DNA of 55,292 nt, from positions 1-55,292 of the forward strand of contig JAHFGL010000012.1 of assembly GCA_023247445.1 (NCBI GenBank). Direction: 5' to 3'. The stretch is from Candidatus Omnitrophota bacterium. GTDB lineage: Bacteria > Omnitrophota > Gorgyraeia > Zapsychrales > Zapsychraceae. A model generated the notes under the pieces. That model was not told where the DNA came from. It saw only the letters and a list, made by a program, of their open reading frames with translations, and ran no database searches. Shown piece after piece: positions 45,740 through 53,505 of this stretch. Made by a program: the position numbers and the translations under genes. Every line of letters starts with the position of its first letter. Positions within the stretch are counted from its first letter, which is position 1.

Positions 45740-46756
45740 CTAAATTGTTCGTGAAACGGCGTTGGCAATTTTTCCTAAATCTTTCATTAAGCTGTTAAAA
45801 TTTTCTGGAACTAATGACTGTTCCCCATCGGAAAGTGCTTCTTCTGGATTTTCATGGACTTCAATCATGAGTCCATCACATCCAGCGGCAACCGCAGCCT
45901 TGGCCGCACTGCCAACTAATCCCCATCGTCCTGTACCATGGCTTGGATCAACAATAACGGGCAAATGCGATAATTGTTTCGCCACCGCAACGGCATTAAT
46001 ATCGAGGGTATTTCGCGTATACGTTTCAAAAGTTCGAATTCCTCGTTCGCATAACATTACATCATAATTCCCATTGGCAAGAAGATACTCCGCCGACATC
46101 AACCATTCCTTAATCGTTGCACTCATCCCGCGCTTGAGCATCGCTGGCTTTTTCGTTTTTCCAATTTCCTTAAGCAGCGAGAAATTTTGCATATTACGCG
46201 CGCCGATTTGAAAAATATCAACATATTTTCCAACCAACCCGACATCACGTGGATCCATAACTTCAGAAATCGTGGCCATTCCTAATTCTTTGCCGACTTG
46301 AGCCAAATGTTTTAAACCATCTTCGCCTAAACCTTGGAAATCATACGGAGAAGTTCTCGGTTTAAAAGCCCCGCCGCGAAGAACGTTCGCCCCAGCTTGT
46401 TTGATTTTTTTGGCAACCGAACGTAAGCCATCTAAGCTTTCAATCGAACATGGCCCAGCCATGACGATTATTTTGCTGCCGCCGAGTTGAATATCTTTGC
46501 CAATTTTAATAACTGAATTATCTTTTTTAAATTCACGCGAAACTAACTTGTACGGGGCTAAGACGGGAATAACCTGATCAACTCCTGGAAAAACCTCCAG
46601 CGGAATCGCCCGCAATTTATCTTCGGGACCGAGCAAGCCGATCACTGTTCGTTCTACTCCACGCGAAATGTTCGCTTTAAGTCCAAGTTGTTCAACCCGC
46701 TTTAAAATATGTTGAATATTATCTTCAGTTGCGGTTGATTTTAAAACAATAATCAT
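45740..46756 (-). CDS. aroF: 3-deoxy-7-phosphoheptulonate synthase, type I-beta with N-terminal regulatory domain
   Basis: 338 residues. An N-terminal ~70-residue ferredoxin/ACT-like domain (MIIVLKSTATEDNIQHILKR) precedes the barrel: VMAGPCSIESLDGLRSVAK, RGGAFKPRTSPYDFQGLGED, GARNMQNFSLLKEIGK, LKRGMSATIKEWLMSAEYL and VDPSHGTGRWGLV. It condenses PEP and erythrose-4-phosphate, the first shikimate-pathway step; the N-domain allows feedback by Tyr or Phe in related enzymes. It overlaps hisC by 4 nt. Confidence 0.95.
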   Translation of the reverse strand: MIIVLKSTATEDNIQHILKRVEQLGLKANISRGVERTVIGLLGPEDKLRAIPLEVFPGVDQVIPVLAPYKLVSREFKKDNSVIKIGKDIQLGGSKIIVMAGPCSIESLDGLRSVAKKIKQAGANVLRGGAFKPRTSPYDFQGLGEDGLKHLAQVGKELGMATISEVMDPRDVGLVGKYVDIFQIGARNMQNFSLLKEIGKTKKPAMLKRGMSATIKEWLMSAEYLLANGNYDVMLCERGIRTFETYTRNTLDINAVAVAKQLSHLPVIVDPSHGTGRWGLVGSAAKAAVAAGCDGLMIEVHENPEEALSDGEQSLVPENFNSLMKDLGKIANAVSRTI

Positions 46757-47835
46757 AGAATCTCCTCCAATGCCTTAATCAAACGTCGATTTTCTTTTTG
46801 TGTTCCAATTGTGACGCGAATATATTTGGTCAAACCCCAATGCGACATATCGCGTATTATGATGCCGCGTTTTAATAATTGCTGTGCAACAGTAGTTGAA
46901 TCATTCACTTCAATAAGAATAAAGTTCGTGCAACTTTGAATATAACTTAACTTCAACCGTTTAAATTCTTTGTAGAGGGACTTACGCTCGACCTCAACCA
47001 TTCGAGCTAATTTCTTATAATACGATTGGTCGGCAAGCGCGGTTAACGCCGCCGTTTGAGCCAGCGAATTAACATTAAACGGTTCTCGTATACGATTGAG
47101 TAAATCAACAACCTCTGGAGAACCAATCCCATAACCAACACGTAACCCTGCTAATCCATACATCTTTGAAAACGTCCGGCTGACAAAAACATTTTTGTAG
47201 CGGTTAATTAATCCCGTCGATTTAACGTAATCCTTCGCATGAACATATTCAAAATAAGCTTCATCTAGAAAAATCAAAATGTCCGAACGCAGATCCTTCA
47301 AAAAATCCTCAACCTGGGCTTGTGTTAAATATGTTCCAGCGGGATTATCCGGATTGCCAAGAAAAATAATCTTGGTTTTTTCGGTAACGGCAGCCTTCAT
47401 GGCCTTTAAGTCATAATAAAAATCAATGAGCGGAATACTTTTAATTTTCGCGCCAGCAATTTGTGAGGCAATATCATAAATTAAAAAAGATGGTTTCGCA
47501 ATGATAACCTCATCGCCTTCTTCGACAAACGCGCGAATGGCTAAGACTATAAGCTCGTCGGAACCGTTACCAAAGATCAGTTGCTCTGGACTGACCTTAA
47601 GATGACGAACTAGGGCTTGACGCAAATAAAAGCATCCGCCATCAGGATAGCGATGAATCTCTTTTGCTGCCGTTTTTATCGCTTGGAAAACTTTGGGTGA
47701 AGGGCCATACGGATTTTCGTTGGAGGCGAGCTTAATGACATCCTTGAGTCCTAATTCACGCTTGACCTCATCGATGGGTTTCCCGGGAATATACGGTTTA
47801 ACATCCAAAATTGTTCGCTTCGCTACACGTCTCAT
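46753..47835 (-). CDS. hisC: histidinol-phosphate/aromatic aminotransferase
   Basis: 360 residues, PLP class I/II. KLASNENPYGPSPKVFQAIK, FGNGSDELIVLAIRAFVEEG, FLGNPDNPAGTYLTQAQVED, LDEAYFEYVHAKDYV and SRTFSKMYGLAGLRVGYGIG with the PLP Lys in FSKMYGLAG. Placed between pheA and aroF with no his genes around, it most likely transaminates phenylpyruvate/4-hydroxyphenylpyruvate and possibly histidinol phosphate too. 4-nt overlaps on both sides. Confidence 0.9.
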   Translation of the reverse strand: MRRVAKRTILDVKPYIPGKPIDEVKRELGLKDVIKLASNENPYGPSPKVFQAIKTAAKEIHRYPDGGCFYLRQALVRHLKVSPEQLIFGNGSDELIVLAIRAFVEEGDEVIIAKPSFLIYDIASQIAGAKIKSIPLIDFYYDLKAMKAAVTEKTKIIFLGNPDNPAGTYLTQAQVEDFLKDLRSDILIFLDEAYFEYVHAKDYVKSTGLINRYKNVFVSRTFSKMYGLAGLRVGYGIGSPEVVDLLNRIREPFNVNSLAQTAALTALADQSYYKKLARMVEVERKSLYKEFKRLKLSYIQSCTNFILIEVNDSTTVAQQLLKRGIIIRDMSHWGLTKYIRVTIGTQKENRRLIKALEEIL

Positions 47836-48896
47836 TCGAGAACCGGATAAGAACCGACAACCTTCAAATACTTACACATCACCTCTAGTTTGGCTAAAGC
47901 TTTCATAACATTTTTATCCAAACGATGGCCTTCGAAATCGACAAAGAAATAATAGTCCCAGGCTTTCTTCTTAGATGGTCGAGATTCTATTTTTGTTAGG
48001 TTAATTTTATATTGTAAAAATGGTGAAAGCATTGCATGAAGCGCGCCCATTTTATCTTTAATCGAAAACAAAATCGTTGTTCGATCTTTTCCTGTGGCCG
48101 GGGCATCACCTTTAGCAATGATCAAGAATCTAGTCGTGTTATGAGCGATATCTTGTAAATTATCTTCAAGAATATTTAAATTATAGATTTCTCCTGCTTC
48201 TCGAGAGGCAATCGCTGCCGAATATTTTTGTTTGGTTGCAATTTCTGCGGCTTGAGTTGTTGATGCCTCCATAATCAAATCGGCTTTCGGCAAATTCTGT
48301 GATAACCAACTTCGACATTGCCCAAAAACCTGAGGATTAGAATGAATTTTTCTGATATTTTTTAACGATCTTTCTTTTGACAATAAATAATGTGATATCT
48401 TCTGTAAGACTTGTGAGCATATTTTTAGCTCTGAATCGACGAGCAAATCAAATGTATCGGTAACAGCGCCCTCAACAGAGTTTTCAACAGGAGCAACTCC
48501 ATAATCACAATCGCCTTGCTCAACTCGTTGGAAAACTTCAGGAATATTACGGCACGATACATATTCAACCTGTGAACCAAATTTCTTCCTGGCGGCAATA
48601 TAGGTAAATGATCCTTGCGTTCCCAACGAGGCAATCCGTAAAGGCTTTTCTAACGAAAGTGAACTCGACATAATCTCACGGTAAATGGCCTCGAGCGCTT
48701 CTTTAGATATAGGACCTTTATTTAATGTCCGCAGATGATTTAATACTTTCTTCTCTCTCGCTGGAGAATAAATACTGATCTGATCTTTTAGTTTTGCTTC
48801 GCCAATTTGCTTACTTAATTTTGCGCGCTCATTAAGCATGTACACAATTTTAGAATCAAAGCTATCGATCTTTTTACGTAGCGGTTCTAAACTCAT
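47832..48896 (-). CDS. pheA: bifunctional chorismate mutase/prephenate dehydratase
   Basis: 354 residues. N-terminal chorismate mutase helix bundle (LEPLRKKIDSFDSKIVYMLN, to about residue 85), prephenate dehydratase (SLGTQGSFTYIAARKKFGSQ, YGVAPVENSVEGAVTDTFDL, NTTRFLIIAKGD), and a C-terminal ACT domain with KIESRPSKKKAWDYYFFVDF; ESRP is the phenylalanine-binding motif, so feedback inhibition is expected. Makes phenylpyruvate. Its start abuts the end of scpB. Confidence 0.96.
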   Translation of the reverse strand: MSLEPLRKKIDSFDSKIVYMLNERAKLSKQIGEAKLKDQISIYSPAREKKVLNHLRTLNKGPISKEALEAIYREIMSSSLSLEKPLRIASLGTQGSFTYIAARKKFGSQVEYVSCRNIPEVFQRVEQGDCDYGVAPVENSVEGAVTDTFDLLVDSELKICSQVLQKISHYLLSKERSLKNIRKIHSNPQVFGQCRSWLSQNLPKADLIMEASTTQAAEIATKQKYSAAIASREAGEIYNLNILEDNLQDIAHNTTRFLIIAKGDAPATGKDRTTILFSIKDKMGALHAMLSPFLQYKINLTKIESRPSKKKAWDYYFFVDFEGHRLDKNVMKALAKLEVMCKYLKVVGSYPVLE

Positions 48897-49636
48897 TAAC
48901 GAGACTCCTGCGGTTGATTGGAAGGAATTTGCGATTCACCCGTGGTAGGAGTAGATTCTTCAGCTTTCTGCTCAATCTCTTTCTTTTCTAAAGAAGAAGC
49001 TGCTTGGGCCAACGCTTCCACGGATTCTTTGATGGCCGCTTCTTCTTCCTTTAATTCTTCTTCATTAACAGGTAATGTTTCTCCTTGCGGAGGCTGTAGA
49101 GTAGGAAATTCTTCTAACCTAGGCAAATCGCTCAATGATTTTAATCCAAAGTACTCTAAAAATTGTTTCGTTGTGCCATAGAGAAATGGTTTACCTGGAA
49201 TATCTTTTCTACCGACGACCTTAATTAATTCTTTATTCAAAAGATGCGCGACAACACCATCAGAATTAACGCCACGAATAACTTCGATGTCCGCTCGCGT
49301 AACGGGTTGTTTGTAAGCCACGATTGCAATCGTTTCAAGCGCCGGTTTAGATAACTTTTCTTTATGTTTTGTTTTATAAAAATTATGTAGATACGCAGCA
49401 TACGTGGGGTTACTAAGCATCTGATACCCTTCGGCGATCTCGACGATTGTCATCCCACTTTTTCTTTGTTCTTGTTCTTGCTGCAGCGCTTGGATATAAC
49501 TTTTAATTTCCGCCGCTCCCACTGTCTCTAAAGCTTTTTTTAATTCATCAAGAGCTACGGGACGTTCACTAACAAAGAGGATCGCTTCAATAACACCTTT
49601 AATATAATCGATTTGGTCCTTGGTCGTATTTTCCAT
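48896..49636 (-). CDS. scpB: chromosome segregation and condensation protein ScpB
   Basis: 246 residues. Two winged-helix domains: DYIKGVIEAILFVSERPVAL, EGYQMLSNPTYAAYLHNF and KPALETIAIVAYKQPVTRAD, FLYGTTKQFLEYFGLKSLSD. The last ~75 residues are a Glu-rich low-complexity tail. It works with ScpA and SMC; scpA is not in the window. scpB followed by pheA is unusual as a functional pairing and reflects co-transcription only. Confidence 0.94.
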   Translation of the reverse strand: MENTTKDQIDYIKGVIEAILFVSERPVALDELKKALETVGAAEIKSYIQALQQEQEQRKSGMTIVEIAEGYQMLSNPTYAAYLHNFYKTKHKEKLSKPALETIAIVAYKQPVTRADIEVIRGVNSDGVVAHLLNKELIKVVGRKDIPGKPFLYGTTKQFLEYFGLKSLSDLPRLEEFPTLQPPQGETLPVNEEELKEEEAAIKESVEALAQAASSLEKKEIEQKAEESTPTTGESQIPSNQPQESR

Positions 49637-49664
49637 TAGCCTTTTACCCTCTGTTTATAAATTT

Positions 49665-49737
49665 TCCGCCCAAAATAATTTTGGGCGAGATCTCGCCCAT
49701 CCACCAAAATTCATAAAATTTTGGTGGATGAGGCGGA
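49665..49737. repeat. multi-hairpin intergenic palindrome (TCCGCC ... GGCGGA)
   Basis: Outer arms TCCGCC and GGCGGA enclose three alternative hairpins: GCCCAAAAT-AATTTTGGGC, the perfect 16-nt palindrome at 49683-49698 (GGGCGAGATCTCGCCC), and ATCCACCAAAATT paired with AATTTTGGTGGAT. It lies between ruvA and scpB. It could form a cloverleaf-like cruciform or a stable mRNA fold. Confidence 0.8.
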
Positions 49738-49751
49738 CGTTTAACTAATAC

Positions 49752-50381
49752 TTATGATTTAATCTTTTGCTTATAAATCTCATTGAGCAACCCTTCGGTT
49801 GTTTGGATATCCTTGGATCGTTTGAGTGCTTTATCAATCATCTCCAAGGCCTCTTGTTTCTTATACTGAAGTTGGATCAAAACATCTAGCGCTTCTTCTT
49901 GCCAACCCGTCGTGACTATTGGTTTAGTTGCGCTCGTTTTTTTATCTTGAATCAATCCAAACTTTCCAACTTTTCCTTGCAGCTTGGCAATAATATCTTT
50001 CGCGCGTTGCAATCCAATTCCTGGCAGCGTCTTTAAATAATTTAAATCTCCGTCATCAATCGCGCGGCTAATCTCAGATATCGGCTGGCTAATCGCCTTA
50101 ACCGCGGCCTTAGGTCCTATGCCTGAAACTTTAATAAACTCTTGAAAAAAATCTCGTTCAACCTCGTTAATAAAACCGATTAAAATCGGCTGTCCGCTTC
50201 CTGGCCCAATCTGAAAATAATGATGCGTAATTAAATTAATCTCGCCTTGTTCATCTTTGGTTTCATCGACCCGCTCTAAAACCGATATGGGGACAACAAT
50301 CTCATAACAAATGCCGTGGACATTTAAGATTAATGACTGCTCACGCTTTTCAACTAACTTTCCTTTGATTCTGACGATCAT
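49752..50381 (-). CDS. ruvA: Holliday junction branch migration protein RuvA
   Basis: 209 residues. Domain I start MIVRIKGKLVEKREQSLILN, the helix-hairpin-helix pair FIKVSGIGPKAAVKAISQP and LKTLPGIGLQRAKDIIAKLQ, then a linker and domain III (EALDVLIQLQYKKQEALEMI). It directs RuvB on Holliday junctions. Overlaps ruvC by 4 nt. ruvB is not adjacent downstream; scpB is there instead. Confidence 0.95.
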   Translation of the reverse strand: MIVRIKGKLVEKREQSLILNVHGICYEIVVPISVLERVDETKDEQGEINLITHHYFQIGPGSGQPILIGFINEVERDFFQEFIKVSGIGPKAAVKAISQPISEISRAIDDGDLNYLKTLPGIGLQRAKDIIAKLQGKVGKFGLIQDKKTSATKPIVTTGWQEEALDVLIQLQYKKQEALEMIDKALKRSKDIQTTEGLLNEIYKQKIKS

Positions 50382-50860
50382 ATTTGGCGGCTATTAATCT
50401 GCGCATATCCAATGCTCAAGGCTAACGCATCACTGGCATCTAACGTCAACTTTTCTTCACTGATATGAAGTATATGAGCAACAACTCGTCGTGTTTGCAC
50501 CTTTGACGCATTACCATTGCCGACAATGGCACTGCGAATCCGTTTCACACTATACTCCGCTAACTTAACATTCTTTTGCGCGCACAACAAACATACAACC
50601 CCACGAACATGACCTAAAATACTCGCTGTAATTGGATGTTTATGATGTGCATAGAGCTGTTCCAAAACTAGAACGTTGGGCTTATACTGCTCGATTAATT
50701 CATCGAGCAAGGTATAAATTTTCTTGATACGATTTTCAAAGAGATCTTTTTTCTTGGGTTCAATTGTTCCAGTCTCGATTAACTTAATTTTCTGATTCTG
50801 ATAGTCAATAAGACCATAACCAGTTGCCGTTAAGCTTGGGTCTATCCCTAAAATCTTCAT
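50378..50860 (-). CDS. ruvC: Holliday junction resolvase RuvC
   Basis: 160 residues. Catalytic acids Asp7 (LGIDPSLTATGYG), Glu67 (VLVLEQLYAHH), Asp141 and Asp144 (TLDASDALALSIGYAQ). Cuts Holliday junctions in recombinational repair. 4-nt overlaps with yebC and ruvA. Confidence 0.96.
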   Translation of the reverse strand: MKILGIDPSLTATGYGLIDYQNQKIKLIETGTIEPKKKDLFENRIKKIYTLLDELIEQYKPNVLVLEQLYAHHKHPITASILGHVRGVVCLLCAQKNVKLAEYSVKRIRSAIVGNGNASKVQTRRVVAHILHISEEKLTLDASDALALSIGYAQINSRQI

Positions 50861-51618
50861 GACATTTCTGACGAAATTTTATCCATTTCTTCATCAGGTA
50901 TATCGAAATTGGCGTGAACATTCTGAACGTCTTCTTGTTCTTCAAGGGCTTCCATAAGGCCTAAGATTGATTTAGCATCATCACCGAGAACTTTTACCTT
51001 TGAGCTAGCAATCATGGTAATTTCTGCTGATTCCATAGGAATGTTTTTGCTTTGAAGAATTTTCTTAAGAGGTTCTAAGTTGGCGGACTCACAAATAATT
51101 TCATGATATTGATTGTCTTCACTATTTATATCTTCGGCCCCGGCCGGCAAGGCTAATTCATAAATTGTTTCTTCACTTACCTTATCTTTTTGCACCGTGA
51201 TAACACCTTTTTTAGTAAACATAAAGGCTGTGCTTCCAGCTCCCGCAAGACTGCCATTTTTCTTGGATAATATATTTCTAATTTCTGCCGTCGTACGATT
51301 TTTATTATCGGTTAATCCTTCAATTAAAACGGCAACGCCACCTGGACCATAAGCATCAAAGGTGACAGCTTCATAAACAACGCCTGGCAATTCACCAGTT
51401 CCTTTTTTGATCGCGTTATCAATGTTATCTTTTGGCATATTGATTCCACGTGCACGGTCGATAGCTGTTCTTAAACGTGGATTTGTATTAGGATCTCCAC
51501 CACTATCCTTAGCCGCTGATGTAATTTCACGAATAATTTTCGTAAAGGCAGCGCCTCTCTTAGCATCAGTTCCCGCCTTTTTATGTTTAATTTTTGCCCA
51601 TTTTGAATGACCTGACAT
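50857..51618 (-). CDS. yebC: YebC/TACO1-family protein
   Basis: 253 residues. N-terminus MSGHSKWAKIKHKKAGTDAK is diagnostic; NMPKDNIDNAIKKGTGEL and DAYGPGGVAVLIEGLTDNKN follow. Family members help translation of difficult (proline-rich) stretches or act as regulators. The ATG has a strong AAGGAGG upstream. First gene of the ruv run; the RNase P RNA gene lies upstream. Confidence 0.96.
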   Translation of the reverse strand: MSGHSKWAKIKHKKAGTDAKRGAAFTKIIREITSAAKDSGGDPNTNPRLRTAIDRARGINMPKDNIDNAIKKGTGELPGVVYEAVTFDAYGPGGVAVLIEGLTDNKNRTTAEIRNILSKKNGSLAGAGSTAFMFTKKGVITVQKDKVSEETIYELALPAGAEDINSEDNQYHEIICESANLEPLKKILQSKNIPMESAEITMIASSKVKVLGDDAKSILGLMEALEEQEDVQNVHANFDIPDEEMDKISSEMS

Positions 51619-51672
51619 TGAACTTCCTCCTTAACCATCCATCTGTTCTGTTTTTATTTATTTTAAATTATA

Positions 51673-52097
51673 AAAGCAAGCCAATAAGCCGAGTTCTGTG
51701 AGTCTCGATTATTTTTAGGCGAGACTGACGGTTATTCAACTCACTTTATTCCTTACGGAATAAACTCTTGCAGCCTACCCGGGAATTTTGACGAATCGGA
51801 TCAACTCGTTCATGCGCCTTGCGACCCATAATCTTCCCCTATTTGGCCTTGCTCCATGTAGAGATTGCTCGTTTCACTCCCTCACACCCGAAGGTGTTTT
51901 GGGCATCGTCACTGTAGCTCTAATCCTTTTATTCAGGGTTTAAGGAATAGGGTTTGGGTGTTAGCCAAAACTAAAACCTTTCCCCTAATCCCTGCCCCCT
52001 AAATAACGTCCTGCATTAACAGGATACATTACCCTTCGGAGCCCGGACTTTCCTCCTCGCTATACTGAAATAACGAGGCAACCATCTTGGCTTGCTT
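51673..52097 (-). ncRNA. rnpB: RNase P RNA, bacterial type A
   Basis: About 425 nt. Conserved segments: GAGGAAAGTCCGGGCTCC near the 5' end, GGAGCAAGGCCAAATAGGGG, CCCGGGTAGGCTGC and ACAGAACTCGGCTTATTGGC at the 3' end. The ends pair (AAGCAAGCCAA with TTGGCTTGCTT) as helix P1, which sets the limits. P13/P14 seem to be missing, while the region after P8 is enlarged by a heptamer-like inverted repeat (51934-51994). The 5' ~69 nt coincide with the last codons and stop of the RNase H gene. Processes the 5' ends of pre-tRNAs. Confidence 0.95.
51934..51994. repeat. heptamer-like inverted repeat inside RNase P RNA (P9 region)
   Basis: On the RNA strand GGGATTA GGGGAAA GG pairs imperfectly with CCCTATT CCTTAAA CCCTG across about 25 nt. 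It lies between P8 and the conserved ACAGTGACGATG region, where E. coli has the short P9 hairpin. Units are 7 nt, like the dispersed repeats elsewhere in the window. Confidence 0.55.
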
Positions 52098-52493
52098 TTT
52101 GTTTATTGCTTTGGTTGCTAACTGATCAGCATCCTTATTTTGTTCTCGAGGAATGCATTTCATATCAAGCCGCTTAAATCCTTGAGCTAAATGCTGGACT
52201 TGATCAAGAAGCAATTTCAAATTTTCATTTTTAATTTTATATTGGCCTGTAACCTGATTAAAAACCAATTCGCTATCAGTATAAACCGTAACTTGATCCG
52301 CTTTTAAAATTAATCCTTCCTGCAGCGCATAAATTAAAGCCGTATATTCAGCGATATTGTTCGTGGCTGGACCAATTGATTTAGAAATTTCTTTAATTTT
52401 GTTTTTATTTTCAAGAACAACAACACCGATCGCGGCCTCTCCAGGATTTCCACTGCAAGCCCCATCAACAAATATTTCTAATTCCCGGCTCAA
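52029..52493 (-). CDS. rnhA: ribonuclease HI-family protein
   Basis: 154 residues. Catalytic acids: Asp10 (FVDGACSGNPGEA), Glu49 (NIAEYTALIYAL), Asp73 (YTDSELVF) and Asp123 (NKDADQLATKAI). It cuts RNA in RNA-DNA hybrids. The catalytic domain is complete by about residue 132; the last 22 residues (from QAKMVASLFQ to EEESPGSEG) are read from DNA that is also the 5' end of RNase P RNA. The start overlaps the zinc-ribbon protein gene by 4 nt. Confidence 0.92.
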   Translation of the reverse strand: MSRELEIFVDGACSGNPGEAAIGVVVLENKNKIKEISKSIGPATNNIAEYTALIYALQEGLILKADQVTVYTDSELVFNQVTGQYKIKNENLKLLLDQVQHLAQGFKRLDMKCIPREQNKDADQLATKAINKKQAKMVASLFQYSEEESPGSEG

Positions 52494-53218
52494 AGATTAT
52501 CCTCTAAATACAAAATCCTCGTGCACATTTCACAAAAAACAAGCCCCTCATTTAATCTAATATTATTTAGCATCTGTGTTGTAACGTTCATAAAACAACC
52601 ACCACAATTTGATCCATGAATCGCGGTAATAGCCAAGCCATCTTTGTGGTCTAAAATTTTCTCATATCGGCTTAAATAGTTTTTATCAATGCCCGGCAAG
52701 AGTTCTTTACGCTCATTCTCAAGGGATTTAACACGCTCATCAAGGTTTCTAATCTCATCATCAATGGTTTTCTTCTTAATCGCAAATGTCTTTTCAAACT
52801 CAGCAACTTTTTTCTTTTCCTGTTCAATCTCCGCCATGGCCTTATCAGATTCATCATACGACACTAAAATTTGCTCTTCCACAAGCGACTTATCAGCCTT
52901 TAAGCCTTCAATTTCCTGTAATTTTGTCGAATATTCTTTATTCGTTTTTAATAGCGAAAGTTGACCATTCGCCTTTAAAATTCCCTCTTCTTTAGTCTTT
53001 AATTCTAACTCTCGTTCTTTACGTTTTAAAAGAATCGTTTTCAACTGATCATCTAATTCTTTGAGTTTCTTTTTATTATTCTCAAATTCTTCTGTTATGG
53101 CCCTAATAATTTCTGGCTTTTCCTGCAAATCTTTTCTTAAATTATAAATTTCTCCGTCGATTTTTTGTAAATCGATCAACTTTTTAATCTGCGTCTTAAT
53201 AGCCGTATCAGCTACCAT
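52490..53218 (-). CDS. coiled-coil protein with C4-type zinc ribbon
   Basis: 242 residues. About 180 residues of long antiparallel coiled coil (many Lys/Glu/Leu; TNKEYSTKLQEIEGLKADK is the usual hinge region), then a zf-RING_7 zinc ribbon with NCGGC and FCEMC. The family is widespread, commonly beside an RNase H gene as here, and its role is thought to concern nucleic-acid binding. Cytoplasmic. Confidence 0.9.
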   Translation of the reverse strand: MVADTAIKTQIKKLIDLQKIDGEIYNLRKDLQEKPEIIRAITEEFENNKKKLKELDDQLKTILLKRKERELELKTKEEGILKANGQLSLLKTNKEYSTKLQEIEGLKADKSLVEEQILVSYDESDKAMAEIEQEKKKVAEFEKTFAIKKKTIDDEIRNLDERVKSLENERKELLPGIDKNYLSRYEKILDHKDGLAITAIHGSNCGGCFMNVTTQMLNNIRLNEGLVFCEMCTRILYLEDNL

Positions 53219-53270
53219 AGATATCCTTCGTTAAACAGTTAAAAAATAATTAGGCTAATTTTATTTTCAA

Positions 53271-53300
53271 TGGGCACAGAAGGGATCGAATCTTCGACCT
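53271..53300 (-). pseudogene. 3' half of a split tRNA-Val (variable loop to discriminator)
   Basis: Reads AGGTCGAAGATTCGATCC, then CTTCTGTGCCCA: variable loop, T arm, 3' acceptor strand and discriminator A. It joins exactly to the 5' half at 53506-53549 to make 73 nt plus discriminator. The T stem has one A-C mismatch. Directly before it a perfect 9-bp hairpin (GTACTGATT with AATCAGTAC) closes the insert. Confidence 0.7.
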
Positions 53301-53331
53301 CTGTACTGATTTTCCTTTTAATAATTATTGT

Positions 53332-53476
53332 AATCAGTACTGCCCAATTTTAAAGTCATTACCCATGGGCGTAGAAGGGCTCGAACCTTCGACCTTTGCC
53401 ATGTGAGGGCAACACTCTAACCAACTGAGCTATACGCCCATAAAAGAATTCAGAAAAAATCAGTATAGTCCCAATT
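53332..53476. repeat. direct repeats flanking the intact tRNA-Val
   Basis: On the minus strand AATTGGGACTATACTGATT (53458-53476) and AATTGGGCAGTACTGATT (53332-53349) are near-identical and flank the intact tRNA-Val inside the insert. A related AATTTGGGACTA (53660-53671) lies just before the first tRNA of the cluster, so this may be a duplicated tRNA leader. Confidence 0.65.
53366..53439 (-). tRNA. tRNA-Val(CAC), intact
   Basis: Acceptor GGGCGTA/TACGCCC, D arm GCTCAGTTGGTTAGAGT, anticodon stem TTGCC/GGCAA with loop CTCACAT (anticodon CAC), T arm GAAGGTTCGAGCCCTTC, discriminator A. CCA is not encoded. The gene lies entirely within the 205-nt insert that splits another tRNA-Val. Confidence 0.95.
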
Positions 53477-53505
53477 ACCATAAAAATTATTCAGATAAAT
53501 TGGGG

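Noticed and set aside
50378-51618. Missing ruvB as a sign of a broken ruv operon.
   Set aside because: ruvB is often encoded separately, and ruvA, ruvC and yebC are all intact.
53271-53345. Small tmRNA or a stand-alone tRNA-like RNA from the 3' half and its hairpin.
   Set aside because: It is too short, has no tag-peptide frame, and its acceptor covaries with the 5' half 250 nt away.
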